The notes under the pieces are model-generated. The model made no database searches and had not been told where the DNA came from. It saw only the letters and a program-made list of their open reading frames with translations. From an uncultured Elusimicrobia bacterium (GTDB lineage: Bacteria > Elusimicrobiota > Endomicrobiia > Endomicrobiales > Endomicrobiaceae): 9,049 bases of DNA. Shown here one piece after another: positions 6,151 to 9,049 of this stretch (within the stretch, counting starts at the first letter, position 1; each line of letters opens with the position of its first letter). Position numbers and translations under genes: made by a program. Location: positions 1 through 9,049 of the forward strand of contig ONUQ01000119.1 in assembly GCA_900321055.1 (NCBI GenBank), read 5' to 3'.

Positions 6151-7254
6151 TTACGATAAATTATTAATAAAATCTTTATATGTAAAACTTCTTATAAGTT
6201 CAACTTTTCCGTTTAATCTTTTTACTGCTATTGACGGCATTTGTACACCGTTAAACCAATTCATTTTTACCATACTATATCCAGCAGCATCTTCAAATTC
6301 TATTTTATCACCGACTTTTAGCGGTTTTGAAAATTTGTATGTTCCAAATATATCTCCCGCCAAACATGTTCTTCCTGCAACAATATACTCATACTTTGCA
6401 TTTTTTTGTTTTGCCATTTTTGCAGGAGTATGATAAGTAAGCAAATCTAACATGTGAGCTTCTATAGAAGAATCTATCACCGCAATATTTTTTTTATTTT
6501 TTGTTATATCCAAAACAGATGTAACCAGTTTTGCACTCATTGTAATAGAAGATTCCCCCGGCTCTAAAAAAATCTGCACCTTATATTTCTTTGAAAAATC
6601 TTTTAGTATTTTACAAAATTTTTCAATATTATAACCTGCTTTTGTAAAATATATTCCACCGCCAAAACTTACCCAGCTAACTTTTTTTAGGGCAGTATCA
6701 TATTGTTTGCCTATATAATTAAATGACTTTTCCAAAAAATCAACATCTTCGTTTTCACAATTAAAATGAAACATTAATCCGTCTATTTTATCTAAATTAC
6801 TCAAAATTTCTTTTTTATCCGTTACACCAAGCCGAGAATATTTTCTTGCAGGATCTGCCAAATCAAAGTGACTATAACTTATTTTAGGATTAACTCTTAT
6901 CCCTAAATTTTTATTTTTTACTATCGGATAAAATCTTTTCAGTTGAGATATTGAGTTGAAGATTATTTTATCCGCAAACTTTTTCAACTCTAAAATTTCT
7001 TCTTTCGGATAAGCAACGGAATAAGCATGAACTTCTTTACCAAACTTTTCATAACCTAATTTAGCTTCATACAAAGCACTGCTTGTTGTCCCGTTCATAT
7101 ATTTTGACATCAAAGGAAATACACACCAAGTAGAGAAACATTTTAGTGCTAACACAAACTTAGCACCCGACTGCTCTCTAATATAGGCAATCTTTTTCAT
7201 ATTTTCCAAAAGTTTTTTTTCTTCAATTAAATAATATGGTGTTCTTATCTTCAT
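6151..7254 (-). CDS. nspC: Carboxynorspermidine/carboxyspermidine decarboxylase
   Basis: PLP-dependent fold-type-III (alanine-racemase-like) decarboxylase that removes CO2 from carboxyspermidine or carboxynorspermidine, the last step of the aspartate-semialdehyde route. The 367-residue length fits NspC. Motifs: RTPYYLIEEKKL at the N-terminus, the PLP lysine in LALKCFSTW (Lys38), LMFHFNCEN, SFGGGIYFT, FLEPGES (phosphate binding), the catalytic-cysteine segment AGRTCLAGDIFG, and FEDAAGYSMVKMNWFNG near the C-terminus. ATG 7254 gives the conserved start; the frame is open 18 codons further up, but those residues look like translated intergenic DNA. There is no clear Shine-Dalgarno site (the leader before the ATG is AGTGTAAATAAA). 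It is the first gene of the probable polyamine operon and is divergent from the membrane-protein gene, so its promoter lies within 7255-7420. Confidence 0.93.
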   Translation of the reverse strand: MKIRTPYYLIEEKKLLENMKKIAYIREQSGAKFVLALKCFSTWCVFPLMSKYMNGTTSSALYEAKLGYEKFGKEVHAYSVAYPKEEILELKKFADKIIFNSISQLKRFYPIVKNKNLGIRVNPKISYSHFDLADPARKYSRLGVTDKKEILSNLDKIDGLMFHFNCENEDVDFLEKSFNYIGKQYDTALKKVSWVSFGGGIYFTKAGYNIEKFCKILKDFSKKYKVQIFLEPGESSITMSAKLVTSVLDITKNKKNIAVIDSSIEAHMLDLLTYHTPAKMAKQKNAKYEYIVAGRTCLAGDIFGTYKFSKPLKVGDKIEFEDAAGYSMVKMNWFNGVQMPSIAVKRLNGKVELIRSFTYKDFINNLS

Positions 7255-7486
7255 TTTATTTACACTTTTAAGTTGAATAAGTTTATAAAATATACAAAAA
7301 AAATGCAAAATATTTTTATGTTATTGAAAATTTTATCTAAATTATACTGTATTTTACAAAATTATTCAGCAATATAAAACTATATTTTACAGCGATTTCT
7401 GACAACTAAAATTCATATTCCTTAACAGATTATAAAAATTTAACTATAATAACAATAATATTAAATAATCCATAGCAGGAGAACAA
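7255..7486. promoter_or_regulatory. Divergent intergenic region with promoters for both directions
   Basis: These 232 bp separate the divergent nspC operon and the membrane-protein unit. The plus-strand promoter is listed separately. For nspC, a perfect TATAAT lies on the minus strand at 7341-7346, but no good -35 is placed at 16-18 bp, so its promoter is uncertain. TATTTTACA occurs twice in direct orientation (7350-7358 and 7383-7391), 33 bp or about three helical turns apart; this could be a regulator site or chance. No ORF or RNA gene is supported here. Confidence 0.45.
7422..7450 (+). promoter_or_regulatory. Sigma70-type promoter of the membrane-protein gene
   Basis: TTAACA (7422-7427, one mismatch to the -35 consensus), a 17-bp spacer and a perfect TATAAT (7445-7450). 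Transcription would start near 7457 and give a leader of about 30 nt. AGGAG at 7477-7481 lies five bases before the ATG at 7487. Intact expression signals indicate that the downstream three-frame gene is meant to be expressed. Confidence 0.65.
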
Positions 7487-7795
7487 ATGAACTTACTTTC
7501 AGAAAATAAAAAAAATTATTTTGTTGTAATGATAACGGAACTTATACTGTTATCTTGTATTTATTGGTTTTTCTTTACATTTTGTTTTTCATCACTTTTA
7601 GTATATTTATTATCAATAAGTTTTTATATTACGGGATATTTATTTTGGTTACAAATATTTAAAGAACAAAAATATCTTCTCGTTGATAACAGCGAGCATT
7701 TTTTATTATTTAACACTATTGTATTAGTTATAATTCTTGCAATAAATTCTTTATTGCCACCTCAAATGACAAGTATGTGTTTTTTGTCTTTATAA
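7487..7795 (+). CDS. Hypothetical membrane protein, first frame (N-terminal part)
   Basis: 102 residues from ATG 7487, preceded by AGGAG at five bases and by a good promoter. The sequence starts with a short polar stretch (MNLLSENKKN), followed by three hydrophobic segments at about 11-32, 35-58 and 72-90, with KEQK at 59-62 and DNSEH at 67-71 between them. No family is recognised. Reading ends at TAA 7793-7795, three codons after the heptamer T TTT TTG (7780-7786). If translation slips by -1 there, the chain continues into the second frame as MCFFVFIIT. The abrupt end just after a proline pair (PPQ) with no tail fits an N-terminal fragment better than a complete protein. Confidence 0.6.
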   Translation: MNLLSENKKNYFVVMITELILLSCIYWFFFTFCFSSLLVYLLSISFYITGYLFWLQIFKEQKYLLVDNSEHFLLFNTIVLVIILAINSLLPPQMTSMCFLSL

Positions 7796-8139
7796 TAACA
7801 TCGGTAATTTTTATTTGTTATTATATTTTCAGACTAAAAAAACAAAAAAAATCTGATATTGCCATAACTAAATTTTGCAGGATATATAAATTTATTTCCA
7901 TTATGTGTTCCGTATTCTTATTATTTGATTTGGTTGTATGTTTTTTTGACAGAATGAGTGTACAGCTAATATTATATATGCCCGTACTTTTTGGAATATT
8001 TACTTTATTACTTTTTATTTATAAAAAAGAGTTTTACTTTAATTCAATGTTTCCTGCAATATTATTTTTTAATATTTATATATTATCCTCTGTTTTACTT
8101 GTATTTAATTCCATGATTGTAATTTTTTTACATTTATGA
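7777..8139 (+). CDS. Hypothetical membrane protein, second frame (middle part)
   Basis: 120 residues if initiated at GTG 7777, which has no Shine-Dalgarno site and overlaps the first frame by 19 bp. The open frame extends upstream only to 7714. Hydrophobic segments lie at about 1-18, 39-57, 62-82 and 91-110, with a basic loop RLKKQKK at 19-25 and KKE at 83-85. The pattern continues the alternation of membrane segments and short basic loops seen in the first frame. It ends at TGA 8137-8139, two codons after T TTT TTA (8124-8130), overlapping the next frame's ATG as ATGA. Independent initiation is unlikely; -1 entry from the first frame is more plausible. No family is recognised. Confidence 0.5.
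   Translation: MFFVFIITSVIFICYYIFRLKKQKKSDIAITKFCRIYKFISIMCSVFLLFDLVVCFFDRMSVQLILYMPVLFGIFTLLLFIYKKEFYFNSMFPAILFFNIYILSSVLLVFNSMIVIFLHL
7780..7825 (+). promoter_or_regulatory. Candidate -1 frameshift module 1: slippery heptamer plus stem-loop
   Basis: The heptamer T TTT TTG (7780-7786) is in the X XXY YYZ phase of the first frame (codons TGT TTT TTG). Four bases later a perfect 10-bp inverted repeat begins: TATAATAACA at 7791-7800 and TGTTATTATA at 7816-7825, with a 15-nt loop. It contains one G-C pair, so the stem is weak. The zero-frame stop TAA lies at 7793-7795, inside the stem. Confidence 0.5.
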
Positions 8140-8161
8140 TAATTATTCACTTCATTATTAT
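8124..8161 (+). promoter_or_regulatory. Candidate -1 frameshift module 2: slippery heptamer plus stem-loop
   Basis: The heptamer T TTT TTA (8124-8130), identical to the HIV-1 gag-pol slippery sequence, is in phase in the second frame (codons ATT TTT TTA). Five bases later an 8-bp stem can form between ATGATAAT (8136-8143) and ATTATTAT (8154-8161), with one G-U pair and a 10-nt loop. The zero-frame stop TGA at 8137-8139 lies within the stem. The stem has no G-C pair and is weak. Confidence 0.45.
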
Positions 8162-8390
8162 GGCTTCTATATTCAATTTATTTATGGCAAATTCTAAAAC
8201 AACGGAAAACAATGAACTTTTGTACAGGAAAAATATAATGGTATTACTTTTTGTAAATATTGTTTTAATATTTATTTGTTTAAACAGCATTTTATTATTT
8301 CAATTACCGCAAATAATTTTAAGTTATTTATATTTTATAACCATACTACTTATTTGTTATAATACATACCGTAGTTATAAATTTTCATAA
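8136..8390 (+). CDS. Hypothetical membrane protein, third frame (C-terminal part)
   Basis: 84 residues if started at ATG 8136, with no Shine-Dalgarno site; the ATGA overlap with the previous stop could permit translational coupling. Three hydrophobic segments at about 1-18, 34-55 and 57-75, a polar loop NSKTTENNELLYRKN between the first two, and a short basic tail (YRSYKFS). The first segment is truncated at its start unless joined to the end of the second frame by a -1 shift at 8124-8130, which makes one continuous hydrophobic stretch. It stops at TAA 8388-8390, 14 bp before the methyltransferase start. No family is recognised. Confidence 0.5.
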   Translation: MIIIHFIIMASIFNLFMANSKTTENNELLYRKNIMVLLFVNIVLIFICLNSILLFQLPQIILSYLYFITILLICYNTYRSYKFS

Positions 8391-8404
8391 AACAGGAAGA
8401 GAAT

Positions 8405-9049
8405 ATGCCATCATTAAAACATAAAGTTATTAAAGTTAAAGCAGAAAAAATTGTATTTCCCGGAAAAGTTCTTTGCAGATGTGAAGATGGTATTGCTTTA
8501 TTTACGGAAGGTCTTTTACCTGATGAAGAAGCAGAAATATTTGTTACAAGAGATAAAAAATCGTTTCGGGAAGGAAAAATTGAAAAAATTGTTACGGAAT
8601 CCCCTTTAAGAAAATCTCCGCAGTACCAATCTTTTGGGAAATGCGGAGGATGTTCTTTTCAGCATACGGATTATATTAATCAAACAGATTTTAAAACCAA
8701 ATCCGTCAGAGAATTATTAAATTTCTTAAATATTGAAATACCTCAAGCAAAACAAAGTCCGAACATTTGGAATTATAGAAATAAAATGGAATTTAGTTTT
8801 TTCAACGAAAACGATAAACTGAATTTAGGATTGCACTGTAAAGGCAGTTTTTATAAATATTCGTCCGTTCCGCCCTGTTATATTGCATGCGAAGATATTG
8901 TTAAAGCAGAATCTATAGTAAAAGATTTTGTCATAAAAACAAATTTAAAGGCATATAACACAAAATCTCACGAAGGTTTTTTCAGACATTTGGTTGTAAG
9001 AAAAGGTGTTAATACCGGAGATTTATTGGTAAATATCGTTACAAACAAA
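8405..9049 (+). CDS. RlmD/RumA-type RNA (uracil-5-)-methyltransferase, 5' part
   Basis: SAM-dependent enzyme of the TrmA/RumA family, which makes m5U in 23S rRNA or tRNA. The first 215 codons are present and the frame is still open at the window end, so the gene is cut by the window, before the SAM-binding and catalytic-cysteine motifs. Visible parts: an N-terminal TRAM-like RNA-binding domain (about 1-62, with GIALFTEGLLPDEEAE), the iron-sulfur segment FGKCGGCSFQH (Cys80, Cys83), a YRNKMEFSF motif at 124-132 typical of the central domain, GLHCKGSFYKY, and VPPCYIACED with the likely cluster ligand Cys158. E. coli RumA uses four Cys; the position matching its first (six before Cys80) is Tyr74, so only three are retained. 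ATG 8405 is preceded by AGGA seven bases upstream and lies 14 bp after the membrane-protein gene, suggesting co-transcription. Target base cannot be assigned. Confidence 0.9.
   Translation, partial: MPSLKHKVIKVKAEKIVFPGKVLCRCEDGIALFTEGLLPDEEAEIFVTRDKKSFREGKIEKIVTESPLRKSPQYQSFGKCGGCSFQHTDYINQTDFKTKSVRELLNFLNIEIPQAKQSPNIWNYRNKMEFSFFNENDKLNLGLHCKGSFYKYSSVPPCYIACEDIVKAESIVKDFVIKTNLKAYNTKSHEGFFRHLVVRKGVNTGDLLVNIVTNK

Larger units (their letters stand above)
7487..8390 (+). pseudogene. Three-frame membrane-protein gene: -1 frameshifted, slipped or broken
   Basis: Three consecutive frames (7487-7795, 7777-8139, 8136-8390) behave as one gene. Only the first has a promoter and ribosome-binding site. 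Each handover needs a -1 shift, and at each one a phased heptamer occurs: T TTT TTG at 7780-7786 and T TTT TTA at 8124-8130. With both shifts the product is 301 residues with no internal stop, about ten hydrophobic segments, and junction 2 inside a hydrophobic stretch (about 210-235). No family is recognised; no signal peptidase site, catalytic motif or conserved charged pair stands out. Equally, adding one T to each tract would give one uninterrupted ORF, so two homopolymer deletions (a young pseudogene) or assembly errors are the main alternatives. The type given is a compromise: intact regulation argues against simple decay. It is followed 14 bp later by an RNA methyltransferase gene, probably co-transcribed. 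Confidence 0.55.

Noticed and set aside
7255..7308. N-terminal extension of nspC by 18 codons
   Set aside because: The residues are hydrophobic translation of AT-rich leader; conserved sequence starts at ATG 7254.
1..9049. CRISPR array, rRNA or riboswitch
   Set aside because: No regularly spaced repeats, no rRNA sequence and no recognisable aptamer were seen.

Overview
The window is very AT-rich and reads as a bacterial chromosome whose genes use classical Shine-Dalgarno sites (GGAGG, AGGAG, GGAGGAG). Housekeeping content, the carboxyspermidine route to polyamines and heavy use of A/T homopolymers fit a low-GC anaerobic or host-associated lineage. An Elusimicrobiota (Endomicrobium-like) host is my best guess, but this is inference from gene content and style; no marker gene here proves it.

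Layout. Positions 6-7254 carry minus-strand genes. Reading in the direction of transcription from 7254 downward: nspC (carboxynorspermidine/carboxyspermidine decarboxylase), a carboxynorspermidine-synthase-type dehydrogenase, a fold-type-I Orn/Lys/Arg decarboxylase, a DksA/TraR-family regulator and panD. Gaps are 20-40 bp, so these five form a probable operon. apt follows after a 194-bp gap with its own TTG start. Next come a tRNA-Arg(CCU), an AT-rich stretch with a GC-rich island holding a 63-codon ORF, a bidirectional terminator-like hairpin, and pfkA. A 232-bp divergent intergenic region separates nspC from a plus-strand unit: an unidentified multi-spanning membrane protein split over three reading frames (7487-8390), then the 5' part of an RlmD/RumA-type RNA m5U methyltransferase that runs off the window end.

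How the genes work together. The decarboxylase, dehydrogenase and nspC make a diamine, condense it with aspartate semialdehyde and decarboxylate the product, giving spermidine or a relative without S-adenosylmethionine. panD (aspartate to beta-alanine for CoA) shares the aspartate theme; the DksA-like protein may tie the operon to growth control.

The most interesting signal is the split membrane gene. Each of its two frame junctions holds a correctly phased -1 slippery heptamer (T TTT TTG and T TTT TTA), followed 4-5 nt later by a predicted stem-loop. One good promoter and one good ribosome-binding site precede only the first frame, and two -1 shifts give a continuous 301-residue product. This is either a tandem programmed-frameshift or slippage system, or a gene with two homopolymer deletions. 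A second unusual area is 1319-1860, where the tRNA and the GC-rich ORF carry Bacteroidota-like promoter motifs, suggesting acquired DNA.
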